This document shows, piece after piece, positions 15,114 to 23,044 of a stretch of 56,918 bases of DNA. Where the stretch lies: positions 1-56,918 of the forward strand of contig JAEUVY010000052.1 in assembly GCA_016786565.1 (NCBI GenBank), read 5' to 3'. The position numbers and the translations under genes are program-made. This DNA is from Flavipsychrobacter sp. (GTDB lineage Bacteria; Bacteroidota; Bacteroidia; Chitinophagales; Chitinophagaceae). Position 1 is the first letter of the stretch. Every line of letters starts with the position of its first letter. The notes under the pieces are model-generated. The model did no database searches. It had not been told where the DNA came from and saw only the letters and a program-made list of their open reading frames with translations.

Positions 15114-17562
15114 TTCCGATGCGAAAAAGGCTCCTTTCACCGCTCCGCCGGCCACCGACCTTCTGTGCTATCACTGTGGCACACCGTGTATAGGAGAGCG
15201 TATTGCCATAGACGATAAAGCGTTTTGTTGCGACGGCTGCAAACTCGTCTATGAGATCATTAACGAGAATGACCTGTGCGATTACTACAAATTGCAGTCG
15301 CATCCTGGTCTGTCGCAGGTCAAAGCCATTCGCAGCGACAAGTATGCATACCTCGATAACGAAGATATCGCGCGCCAGTTGGTGCAGTTTACCGATGGCG
15401 ATCACACAGTAGTTACTTTTTATGTTCCCGGCATTCACTGCAGTTCCTGCATGTGGTTGCTCGAACACATGAATCGGCTGAACGAGGGCATCAAAGAAAG
15501 CCGCATGAATTTCAGTACCAAGGAAGTCACCATTCGGTTCTCTTCTAAGGCCATCGCGTTACGCAAGGTCGTAGAGTTGCTTGCCACCATCGGTTACGAA
15601 CCATACATCAGCCTCGATGAGGCAGGCAAAAAGAAATCTGCCACTTTCAATAAACAGCGTGTCTTCAAGCTGGGTGTTGCGGGTTTCTGTTTCGGAAACA
15701 TCATGATGATGAGTTTCCCCGAGTATCTGTCATCTGCAACGGGCATTGAAGAGAGTTATGCACTCTTGTTCAGATACCTGAATCTTTTCCTCGCGATCCC
15801 GGTTTTCTTTTATAGTGCTTCCGAGTTTTTTGTCACCGCCTGGAAGGGTCTTTTGCAGAAGACGCTCAACATCGATGCGCCTATTGCCTTGGCCATCATC
15901 ATCACATTTGCCCGCAGTATTTACGAAATACTTTCCGGAACCGGTGCCGGCTATCTCGATAGCATGAGCGGTATTGTGTTCTTTATGCTGGTGGGTAGGG
16001 TAGTGCAGGAGCGCACCTATCGTTCCCTCTCCTTTGCCCGCGACTACAAGTCTTATTTCCCGATAGCAGTGAACGTCGTTACCGAAAACGGACTGCAAAG
16101 CACCAAACTACAAGACCTGAAGGAAAATGACGTGGTGCAATTGCATAACGATGAGATCATACCAGCCGATTCGGTGGTGGTGGCCGGTAAGGCACTCATA
16201 GACTATAGCTTTGTTACCGGCGAAAGTGAACCGGTAGAGATAAAGGCCAACGCGCTGGTATATGCCGGCGGCAAGCAGACGGGCGATCAGCTCACCATCC
16301 GCATTGTGAAACCTGTAGCCGGTAGCTACCTTACATCCCTCTGGAACCATTACGCTTTCAGAAAGGATAAGGCCGAAGAGAATGACCGTGAAAGTGTCAT
16401 TCACGTGTTGAGTAAGTACTTCACTGTTATACTCTTCACCCTGGCCGCGGCCACTGCGGTTTACTGGTATTTTGTCGACCCTTCAAAGATCATCAATAGC
16501 GTATCCGCAATGCTGATAGTAGCATGCCCTTGTGCATTGTTGTTGTCTGCTACTTTCACAAACGGTAATATCCTTCGCTTATTCAGCAATAATGGTCTGT
16601 TCCTTCGCGATGCATCTGTGATAGAGTCATTGGGGAATGCTGATCATATTGTGTTCGATAAGACAGGTACCATTACACAGGGCGGCGCTGCGCAGTCTGT
16701 TGAGTGTACAGGGCATCAATTGTCACCCGCCGAAAAAGACCTTTTATACACTGTCGTTAGGGCAAGCAAACACCCCAATAGTAAGTCTATCGCTGAGTGG
16801 TTGGGCAGCAGAGATCTGGTTCAGGTTTCGGCATGGAAAGAGATCCCCGGCAAGGGCATCGAGGCATATGCCGGAGCAGACAACATTATGGTCGGTTCTG
16901 CCGAATTCGTAGGTGTGCCACGCAATTGGTCACAGGAGGAGAAAGCTACCGTTTACATCCGTATCAACCACGAGATAACTGCAGTACATCTTAAGTCTGT
17001 GTTGCGCGAGAGTGCTGCAGGTGTCATGGATACCTTAGGCGATAATTATGGCATGTCTCTGGTGTCGGGCGATAATGACAAACAGCGGTCCATTGTGGCG
17101 CCGGTTTTCCGTAAGAACAGCGACTTGCTCTTCGAACAGAAGCCTATCGATAAACTGCACTACGTAGAGTCGCTTCAGAAGAAGGGTAGGTCTGTACTTA
17201 TGATCGGCGATGGATTGAATGACGCCGGCGCGCTGCAGCAAAGTAACGTGGGTATCACAATATCAGACGATATCAACAACTTCACCCCGTCTTGCGATGC
17301 CATCCTCGATGCTTCAAAATTCAACCTGCTTCCTGCAGTGTTGCGACTGGCAAGGGCATCCCGCCGTCTCATTGGGCTGAGCTTCGCTGTGTCTCTTGTC
17401 TATAACTTTATTGGGCTCTACTTCGCAATGCGCGGTTTGCTCACGCCTGTAGCAGCTGCAATCCTTATGCCATGTAGCACCATAAGCATCGTTATCATTG
17501 CCACGGGCTTCAGCAGCTTTGTTGCCTGGCGCTATGGCTTGCGTGTGAGCGCGGAAAAGTAG
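15097..17562 (+). CDS. CcoI/FixI-type copper-translocating P-type ATPase
   Basis: From the ATG at 15097 the protein has 821 residues. The N-terminus bears a cysteine-rich metal-binding segment typical of CcoI-like pumps (CYHCG at 24-28, CCDGC at 44-48), then a heavy-metal-associated domain with CSSC (115-118). The pump core has TGES (374-377), the ion-binding CPC motif (477-479), DKTGT with phosphorylated Asp521, and GDGLNDAGAL. It belongs to the P1B class that exports Cu(I), in CcoI for loading cbb3 oxidase. CcoI genes are normally followed by ccoS and ccoNOPG; here the operon ends, with a terminator 50 bases on. Its client protein is thus not obvious. Confidence 0.93.
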   Translation: MLAVSNSDAKKAPFTAPPATDLLCYHCGTPCIGERIAIDDKAFCCDGCKLVYEIINENDLCDYYKLQSHPGLSQVKAIRSDKYAYLDNEDIARQLVQFTDGDHTVVTFYVPGIHCSSCMWLLEHMNRLNEGIKESRMNFSTKEVTIRFSSKAIALRKVVELLATIGYEPYISLDEAGKKKSATFNKQRVFKLGVAGFCFGNIMMMSFPEYLSSATGIEESYALLFRYLNLFLAIPVFFYSASEFFVTAWKGLLQKTLNIDAPIALAIIITFARSIYEILSGTGAGYLDSMSGIVFFMLVGRVVQERTYRSLSFARDYKSYFPIAVNVVTENGLQSTKLQDLKENDVVQLHNDEIIPADSVVVAGKALIDYSFVTGESEPVEIKANALVYAGGKQTGDQLTIRIVKPVAGSYLTSLWNHYAFRKDKAEENDRESVIHVLSKYFTVILFTLAAATAVYWYFVDPSKIINSVSAMLIVACPCALLLSATFTNGNILRLFSNNGLFLRDASVIESLGNADHIVFDKTGTITQGGAAQSVECTGHQLSPAEKDLLYTVVRASKHPNSKSIAEWLGSRDLVQVSAWKEIPGKGIEAYAGADNIMVGSAEFVGVPRNWSQEEKATVYIRINHEITAVHLKSVLRESAAGVMDTLGDNYGMSLVSGDNDKQRSIVAPVFRKNSDLLFEQKPIDKLHYVESLQKKGRSVLMIGDGLNDAGALQQSNVGITISDDINNFTPSCDAILDASKFNLLPAVLRLARASRRLIGLSFAVSLVYNFIGLYFAMRGLLTPVAAAILMPCSTISIVIIATGFSSFVAWRYGLRVSAEK

Positions 17563-17612
17563 CGGCCGTCAGTCTCACACACACCGAAGAATTTGTTTTG
17601 GTTCAATTACAG

Positions 17613-17641
17613 GGTAGCATGGAAACATGCTACCTTTTTTG
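17613..17641 (+). terminator. Rho-independent terminator
   Basis: A perfect 9-bp stem (GGTAGCATG / CATGCTACC) closes a GAAA tetraloop and is followed by T7. It ends the P-type ATPase operon. Confidence 0.92.
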
Positions 17642-17682
17642 TCATCAGGATATTGAGCATTCGGAATTAGGAGTCTGGAATT

Positions 17683-17815
17683 ATGAATTGGGGGGCTTTA
17701 GTCTTTAGTCTTTGGTCTTTGGGGTTTGGAATTTGTTCTTTGGAATTTGTGATTTTGTTCTTTGGGATTTCCCCTTTGTTCTTTGGAATTTTCGTTTTTG
17801 AATTTTCCCGTTATG
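17683..17815. repeat. Degenerate T/G-rich low-complexity repeat
   Basis: The stretch is made of loose variants of TCTTTGG, GGAATTTG and TTTTGTTCTTTGG, repeated about a dozen times with almost no C on the top strand except in short spots. It sits between two terminators and encodes nothing plausible. Similar TTTGGAATTTG runs occur between genes in other Bacteroidota. Confidence 0.65.
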
Positions 17816-17816
17816 G

Positions 17817-17848
17817 CATGCAAAAAGGCTCCGGTAAAAACCGGAGCC
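17817..17848 (-). terminator. Rho-independent terminator (minus strand)
   Basis: A perfect 9-bp stem (GGCTCCGGT / ACCGGAGCC) with an AAAA loop. Read on the minus strand it is followed by T5, so it serves the opposite-strand gene ending at 17958. Confidence 0.8.
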
Positions 17849-17957
17849 CTTGCAGAAAGATGTTCTATTGTCTTTGTTTATTCTGTCTTCTCAATTTCAT
17901 GTTGCTCTCAGAGCCAACCGACCATCCTTCTGTCACTACTCATCCCAGAAACAATTG

Positions 17958-18341
17958 TTACATCCATTTTTCAGCGAACTTCCTGAACGTACGGATCATA
18001 TCGTGAATAATTTTTTCTTCTCCTTCGAAACGATTGCCCAACTCTGTATGAGTTGTTTGCAGGCTCTCATCTATATAGCCCGCACTTTGGTGCTGTGCTT
18101 GCTTGCTTATCGCGTCTATGTTCACATGAATATCATGTGACAGGCGGTCGATGTTGTCATTCTGGATCTTGAACTGGTTTTCAAAGTGTTCAACGTCTTT
18201 CATAACGTCTGAACCCGTATTTTTGCCCGCGATCTCAGTAAGACGGCCTTTCAGAATGCTGATCTCTGTCTTATAGAAATTGAGGCTTCTCAGCCAGTAG
18301 TTATGTTCGTTGCTTACGTGTGAAATGTTTACTTTTTTCAT
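17958..18341 (-). CDS. Small helical/coiled-coil protein, unknown
   Basis: From the ATG at 18341 (MKKVNISHVSNEHNYW…) the product has 127 residues and looks almost fully alpha-helical, charged and soluble. It is rich in His, Glu and Asn (HFENQFKIQNDNIDRLSHDIH) and ends in a basic amphipathic helix (IRTFRKFAEKWM). An earlier in-frame start at 18359 would lie inside the promoter region. No family is recognised. The regular spacing of hydrophobic residues suggests a helical bundle or dimer. A consensus -7 box lies upstream and a terminator downstream, so it is a single-gene unit. Confidence 0.7.
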   Translation of the reverse strand: MKKVNISHVSNEHNYWLRSLNFYKTEISILKGRLTEIAGKNTGSDVMKDVEHFENQFKIQNDNIDRLSHDIHVNIDAISKQAQHQSAGYIDESLQTTHTELGNRFEGEEKIIHDMIRTFRKFAEKWM

Positions 18342-18356
18342 TGTTTTGATTTTACA

Positions 18357-18364
18357 CAAAGGTA
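18357..18364 (-). promoter_or_regulatory. -7 promoter box (minus strand)
   Basis: On the minus strand TACCTTTG matches the -7 consensus, 15 bases upstream of the ATG at 18341. A near-match -33 (TTTC) lies 18 bases further upstream, slightly short of the usual spacing. Confidence 0.55.
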
Positions 18365-18574
18365 GGTCGGGCTGTCAACTGCGAAACTGACGGTAGTCAT
18401 AGCAAGCGGTGATTGATGTTAGTGCTACTCCCCTATTTAGTGGGGTGCTTGTGATCGGGAACATAAATGCCCGCACATCAAACGGAGGTCACTGACAAGG
18501 AACATAATTACCGCTGACTGATGTCAAGTGCAGGGTTGGATGGCAAGTGTACTTTTGGCAAAAAAGGAGAAGCT

Positions 18575-18787
18575 ATGGAACCTCGATTTGTTACCGGAGA
18601 CAAGGTGCGGTTGAAATCCGGAGGCCCCGATATGACAATACGTGGGCCGCATTACGATGTTCTTGCCAATCAGTACAGTAGCACCATGTATGACTGTATC
18701 TGGTTCGCGAAGAACAAAGACGGCCGCGAAGAAGTGCACTATTGCCCTTTCGATGCCGATGAACTTATTAAAGTAAAGGATGCATGA
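18575..18787 (+). CDS. YodC-like DUF2158 family protein
   Basis: A 70-residue protein that fits the YodC/DUF2158 family: FVTGDKVRLKSGGPDMTIRG near the start, then CIWFAKNKDGREEVHYCPFDADEL. The family forms a small beta-barrel and has no known function. The start at 18575 is chosen over the earlier 18521 because it follows an AAAGGAG ribosome-binding site by 5 bases and begins at the conserved domain. Its stop overlaps the start of the LOG-family gene, so the two are coupled. Confidence 0.85.
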   Translation: MEPRFVTGDKVRLKSGGPDMTIRGPHYDVLANQYSSTMYDCIWFAKNKDGREEVHYCPFDADELIKVKDA

Positions 18788-19578
18788 TGTCAGAAAGACA
18801 AAATGAATTTACCCCTGTTGGCTCAAAGAAAGAGATAGAGTTCCTGGAGGGACCACGGTCAAGGTGGCGCGAGTTTGTATTTGTACTGGACGTGTTCAAA
18901 GAGTTTGTACACGGCTTCAGGATGTTGCACTTTATCGGCCCTTGTGTCACTGTCTTTGGCTCAGCACGTTTTGCTGAAGATCATCCCTATTATAAGAAAA
19001 CACAGGAGTTGGGCGGCGAGGTCGCTAAACTCGGATTCACCGTTCTTACCGGTGGTGGCCCCGGTATCATGGAGGCAGCCAACCGTGGTGCCCGCGAGGT
19101 GGGTGGCAGGTCGGTGGGTTGCAACATTGTGCTGCCCATGGAGCAGAAGCCCAATCCATATCTCGACCATTGGGTAAACATAAAGTACTTCTTTGTCAGG
19201 AAGGTGTTGCTTACTAAGTATTCCTACGCCTTTGTGGTAATGCCCGGTGGTTACGGCACCCTCGATGAGTTCTTCGAAGCCGTCACACTCATGCAGACCG
19301 GCAAACTAAGCCGCTTCCCTGTGGTGCTTATGGGCACCGAATATCATCAGGGACTTATGGCGCATGTAAACAAGATGGTTGCCGACAAGACCATTGCACC
19401 CGAAGATGCCAACCTTTTCCTCTTTACCGATTCGGTCGAGGATGCAGTGAAACACATTAATAAGTACGCTATCGAAGGTTTTGGATTGAAGAAAAGCCGA
19501 CACGTAAAACCATGGGGGCTGTTGGGCGAGCGTGGGGCAGGGTTGCGCAGGTTGTTTGCAGCTCACCACTTGCGTTAG
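18784..19578 (+). CDS. LOG/TIGR00730-family nucleotide phosphoribohydrolase
   Basis: The 264-residue protein carries both signatures of the LOG family: GGGPGIMEAANRGA (residues 90-103) and PGGYGTLDEFFE (154-165). Members hydrolyse the N-glycosidic bond of nucleoside 5'-monophosphates, in plants and some bacteria activating cytokinins, and elsewhere recycling AMP-like nucleotides. They were long misnamed lysine decarboxylases. It overlaps the preceding DUF2158 gene by 4 bases (ATGATG at 18784/18787 offers two starts). It ends 3 bases from convergent dnaX. Confidence 0.93.
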   Translation: MMSERQNEFTPVGSKKEIEFLEGPRSRWREFVFVLDVFKEFVHGFRMLHFIGPCVTVFGSARFAEDHPYYKKTQELGGEVAKLGFTVLTGGGPGIMEAANRGAREVGGRSVGCNIVLPMEQKPNPYLDHWVNIKYFFVRKVLLTKYSYAFVVMPGGYGTLDEFFEAVTLMQTGKLSRFPVVLMGTEYHQGLMAHVNKMVADKTIAPEDANLFLFTDSVEDAVKHINKYAIEGFGLKKSRHVKPWGLLGERGAGLRRLFAAHHLR

Positions 19579-19581
19579 TCG

Positions 19582-21444
19582 TTAGTATTCTATCTGAAGT
19601 CCCATCCCGTCACGCAGTCTGGCCAGGTTCGGGTTCTTGGTTGCCATCACCTCAAACATCTCGTTCTTGCTCAGTACCCTGTTTGTCGGTTCTGTCAGCG
19701 ACTTGTCCTCCCGCACTTCTGTAGTTACACGTACACGTATTTTGGCTTCCTTCATAAAGAAGTCTATCAGGTCGCCGCGCTGGTCCTTGGCATAGTTGTC
19801 GGTAAGGTCTCCCGGCGATATCAGCCGCACTTCATCCGGCGGATACACTTCCATTTTCATCAGCGCCAACTGGCCCAGTACCACACTCTGGTCTTTCTCG
19901 CGCAGGTGTACTTTATACTTTTCCAGTATGTCAGCGGCTACCTCATAAGTTATTTCTACCGGCTGTGCGGCACGAGCGGCGACAGCGGCATTAAGGTCAG
20001 CATCCAGATCGCCCAGCATGTTCAGGCTCACCTTGCGTGCCGGTGGCGTCGTTGGTTGCGCGGCTGTAGGTGCTGATGTTGAAGCAGACTTTGGTGCTGG
20101 TGTTGGCTGTGGTGCGGCGGGTACCGGTTGTGGTACAGCAGGAGCAGCTTGAACAGGTGCCGGAGCCGCAGGTACAGCTACTGGTTGCGGTGGTGCAGGC
20201 TGCGCTGCAACTGGTGCGGGTGCAGCGGCCATCACTGGTGCCGCAGGCGCAAAAGATGCCGGCGGCGCGGTGTTAAAATTGATGCTACCTAAACTATCAG
20301 TGTTTTTTTTTTCACCACCCTCGCCGGGCACCATCGTTTGTGGTTTCGTGAACTGCATCAGAAAGCAAAGCCTTATCATGCACAACTCCACGTGCAGCCT
20401 GCGGTTGGTGGCATTGCGGTATTCTATTTCGCACTGGTTCAGCAGATTCAGCGCCGATACTATAAATGATGGTGGAGCCTGGTTGGCTTTCTCGTAGTAC
20501 ACAGGTTTGTGTTCGGTGGGCACGTCCAGCAGCTTGGCCATGCGTGCGTCTTTGCACAGCATCAGATTACGGAAATGGCCCGCAAGCCCACCTATGATCA
20601 CGTCTCCCTCAAATCCCTTTTCCAGCGCGTTATCCAGCATCATCAGCGCTCCGGCCACGTCTTGCGCCAGCATAGCATCGGCAATGCGGAAGTAGTAGTC
20701 AGCGTCCAGCAGGTTCAGGTGCTCCATCGTGTTGGCATACGTCAGCATGCCATTGGTGAATGAAGCGATCCTGTCCAGCATCGACAGCGCATCGCGCATA
20801 CAACCCTCACTCTTTTGTGCTATCACGTGCAGCGCGGCCTCATTGGCTATCATGCTCTCACGCGCCGCTATCCCTTGCAGGTGCAGCACAATATCATTGG
20901 TAGTGATGCGCTTGAAGTCAAATATCTGGCAGCGGCTCAGGATGGTCGGTAATATCTTGTGTTTCTCAGTCGTTGCAAGGATGAAAATCGCATAGGGTGG
21001 CGGCTCTTCCAGCGTCTTCAGAAACGCGTTGAAGGCCGATGCGCTCAGCATATGCACCTCATCGATGATGTATATCTTGTATTTGCCGTGTTGCGGAGCA
21101 AAGCGAACCTGCGCTATCAGCTCACGGATGTCGTCTACCGAGTTGTTCGAGGCCGCATCCAATTCAAACACGTTGAATGAAGTATTGTCTTTAAAGCTGA
21201 CACAGGTCGAACACTGACCGCATGCTTCCATGTCAGCAGTAGGAGATTCACAGTTGATGGTCTTTGCAAGGATACGGGCGCAGGTCGTCTTACCCACACC
21301 CCTCGGACCACAAAACAGGTAGGCATGAGCCAGATGCTGATTGCGGATCGCGTTCTTTAGGGTGGTGGTAATATGTTCCTGACCCACAACTGTATCAAAC
21401 GTTTGGGGACGGTATTTCCTGGCCGATACTATATATTCTGACAT
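19582..21444 (-). CDS. dnaX: DNA polymerase III subunit gamma/tau
   Basis: DnaX is the clamp-loader ATPase of the replicative polymerase. The 620-residue product has YRPQTFDTVVGQEHI, Walker A GPRGVGKT (46-53), a four-Cys zinc module (Cys65, 75, 78, 81), Walker B/DEVH (128-131) and the sensor LATTEKHKILPTILSRCQ. The region of about 390-485 is an Ala/Pro/Gln-rich flexible linker, followed by a C-terminal tau-like domain. No slippery A-run typical of programmed frameshifting in E. coli dnaX was identified. The start ATG at 21444 directly precedes the conserved N-terminus. Confidence 0.96.
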   Translation of the reverse strand: MSEYIVSARKYRPQTFDTVVGQEHITTTLKNAIRNQHLAHAYLFCGPRGVGKTTCARILAKTINCESPTADMEACGQCSTCVSFKDNTSFNVFELDAASNNSVDDIRELIAQVRFAPQHGKYKIYIIDEVHMLSASAFNAFLKTLEEPPPYAIFILATTEKHKILPTILSRCQIFDFKRITTNDIVLHLQGIAARESMIANEAALHVIAQKSEGCMRDALSMLDRIASFTNGMLTYANTMEHLNLLDADYYFRIADAMLAQDVAGALMMLDNALEKGFEGDVIIGGLAGHFRNLMLCKDARMAKLLDVPTEHKPVYYEKANQAPPSFIVSALNLLNQCEIEYRNATNRRLHVELCMIRLCFLMQFTKPQTMVPGEGGEKKNTDSLGSINFNTAPPASFAPAAPVMAAAPAPVAAQPAPPQPVAVPAAPAPVQAAPAVPQPVPAAPQPTPAPKSASTSAPTAAQPTTPPARKVSLNMLGDLDADLNAAVAARAAQPVEITYEVAADILEKYKVHLREKDQSVVLGQLALMKMEVYPPDEVRLISPGDLTDNYAKDQRGDLIDFFMKEAKIRVRVTTEVREDKSLTEPTNRVLSKNEMFEVMATKNPNLARLRDGMGLQIEY

Positions 21445-21517
21445 TCTGTGTTACTCCTCAGATTTTCTGATTCACTGTTGCAAAGTTGCACTAATTGGTG
21501 TTAACCTCCAATCAAAG

Positions 21518-22471
21518 TTATTCACCATAATAGCCCACTATTTCCTTACCCTCGCTGTTGGTCATGCCACGGTACATGCCTGCCGAATTAAAGCAGAAAT
21601 CGAAGTTGCCCTTCGCGTCCACCGCTATCAGGCCACCTTCGCCGCCCATTTTCACCAGCTTGTCCTTTATCACAAAGTCACAGGCTTGCTGCAATGACAT
21701 TCCTTTGTATTCCATAAGGCAAGATATGTCGTAGGCTACCACCGCCCTCAGGAAGTATTCTCCATGCCCCGTGCACGATATGGCGCAGGTACGGTTGTTG
21801 GCATAAGTTCCGGCACCAATCACCGGGCTATCGCCTATGCGGCCAAAGCGCTTGTTCGTCATGCCGCCGGTCGATGTGCCCGCTGCAATGTTGCCTTGTG
21901 CGTCGCAGGCCACGGCACCCACCGTGCCGAATTTATGTCCTGTATTAGGAATAGGTCCTTTCAGGTTATCGCCTTTGTGGTCCAGTTGTGTATAGTCCGT
22001 ATCCCTTATTTCCACCCATTGGTCGTAGCGCGACTTGTTGAACAGGTATTCATCTGTGGCAGTTTCCACACCTTGTTTCAGTGCAAATTCAGCCGCCCCC
22101 TCGTTCGACAGGAACACATGACCCGAATGCAGCATCACCTCGCGCGCCAGTTTTATGGGGTTCTTGATATTGCGCACACCCGCTATCGCTCCCGCCGAAA
22201 GGTCACTACCATCCATGATGGCTGCGTCCATTTCATTCAGTCCTTTTTTCGTAAATACCGACCCGCGTCCTGCATTGAACAGCGGATTGTCTTCCATTTC
22301 GCATATCGCCGCTACCACCGCGTCCGTCGCCGATCCGCCTGCTTTCATTGCTTCCGCTCCTTTTCTCAGTGCTGCCTGCAATGCGGCTGTGTATTCAAGC
22401 TCTTGTTGCGCGTTCATTATAGCGGGGGTAATGTTGCCTGCTCCGCCATGTATCACCAGTGTAAATGACAT
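21518..22471 (-). CDS. Isoaspartyl peptidase / type III L-asparaginase
   Basis: This Ntn-hydrolase is made as a precursor that cleaves itself before Thr183 in KFGTVGAVACD; that Thr becomes the catalytic nucleophile. Other family blocks are VIHGGAGNI at the start, DNPLFNAGRGSVFTKKGLNEMDAAIMDG, GTSTGGMTNKRFGRIGDSPVIGAGTYAN and the TGHGEYFLR stretch. It removes isoaspartyl residues from damaged peptides and hydrolyses asparagine. The 317-residue length is standard. There is no signal peptide, so it is cytosolic. It lies in a minus-strand run with the phosphoribosyltransferase upstream. Confidence 0.94.
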   Translation of the reverse strand: MSFTLVIHGGAGNITPAIMNAQQELEYTAALQAALRKGAEAMKAGGSATDAVVAAICEMEDNPLFNAGRGSVFTKKGLNEMDAAIMDGSDLSAGAIAGVRNIKNPIKLAREVMLHSGHVFLSNEGAAEFALKQGVETATDEYLFNKSRYDQWVEIRDTDYTQLDHKGDNLKGPIPNTGHKFGTVGAVACDAQGNIAAGTSTGGMTNKRFGRIGDSPVIGAGTYANNRTCAISCTGHGEYFLRAVVAYDISCLMEYKGMSLQQACDFVIKDKLVKMGGEGGLIAVDAKGNFDFCFNSAGMYRGMTNSEGKEIVGYYGE

Positions 22472-22537
22472 TATCTGTAAAAAAGTGTTTTTGTCTTAGT
22501 TGTTCAAAATTCAAAATTCAGCCGGTGTGCCGCTCTG

Positions 22538-23038
22538 TTACTCCAGGTAAACGGCTTTTACCTTTTTACCCGATGTTTCCACGTCTATGTGGTCTTGTAT
22601 GGTGGTGGCCACCGTATGCCCCACTATGTCCGCCGCTATCGGGAACGACTTATGTTTCCTGTCCACCAGCACAGCCACCATCACCTTCTTCAGGTTATAG
22701 GCCAGCAGGCAGTTCAGGCTATACATCAGTGTCTTGCCCGAGTTGGCTACATCGTCCACCAGCACCACCGCCTTGCCGGTCAGGTCCTCGGTCCCTTCAT
22801 AGGCAAAATCGAGCGGGCTCTTTTTGTTGATGGTAAGCGTGATGGTCTTTATCTTCAGCGGACTGATCTCCCGTAGTATCTCTACCAGGTTATCGGCCAC
22901 AACCTTGCCACTGCCGTCTATGCCTATCATTACGATCTCTTTTTCGTCGCAGTTGCGTTCCCATATTTCAAACGCCATACGGCGCATTTTGAACGCTATC
23001 CTCTGTTTATCTAGTATTAATATCCTTTTCTCCTTCAT
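22538..23038 (-). CDS. PyrR-like phosphoribosyltransferase
   Basis: The 166-residue protein is a type I phosphoribosyltransferase: the PRPP-binding loop VVLVDDVANSGKTL is at residues 91-104, and the upstream flap region contains MIGIDGSGKVVA. The shape is closest to PyrR or hypoxanthine/uracil phosphoribosyltransferases, but the base cannot be told. No pyrimidine genes or PyrR-binding leader are nearby, which argues against a regulatory PyrR role. The ABC permease gene lies just upstream with a 6-base gap, so the two may be co-transcribed. Confidence 0.85.
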   Translation of the reverse strand: MKEKRILILDKQRIAFKMRRMAFEIWERNCDEKEIVMIGIDGSGKVVADNLVEILREISPLKIKTITLTINKKSPLDFAYEGTEDLTGKAVVLVDDVANSGKTLMYSLNCLLAYNLKKVMVAVLVDRKHKSFPIAADIVGHTVATTIQDHIDVETSGKKVKAVYLE

Positions 23039-23044
23039 GGTACA

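Larger units (their letters stand above)
17563..17957. other. Intergenic region between convergent genes
   Basis: This 395-base gap contains the terminator of the P-type ATPase operon, a T/G-rich degenerate repeat (17683-17815) and the terminator of the opposite-strand helical protein gene. Open frames that cross it translate to Phe/Leu/Cys-rich low complexity and are not credible. Confidence 0.7.

Noticed and set aside
17683..18006. 107-residue plus-strand open frame after the copper ATPase
   Set aside because: The translation is Phe/Leu/Cys low complexity from the T/G-rich repeat, runs through a terminator, and overlaps the opposite-strand gene.
18784..19578. Lysine decarboxylase function for the LOG-family protein
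   Set aside because: The PGGYGTLDEFFE and GGGPGIMEAANRGA motifs define the phosphoribohydrolase family; the decarboxylase label is an old misnomer.
21764..22468. 234-residue plus-strand open frame
   Set aside because: Antisense to the isoaspartyl peptidase gene, which is complete with its nucleophile Thr.
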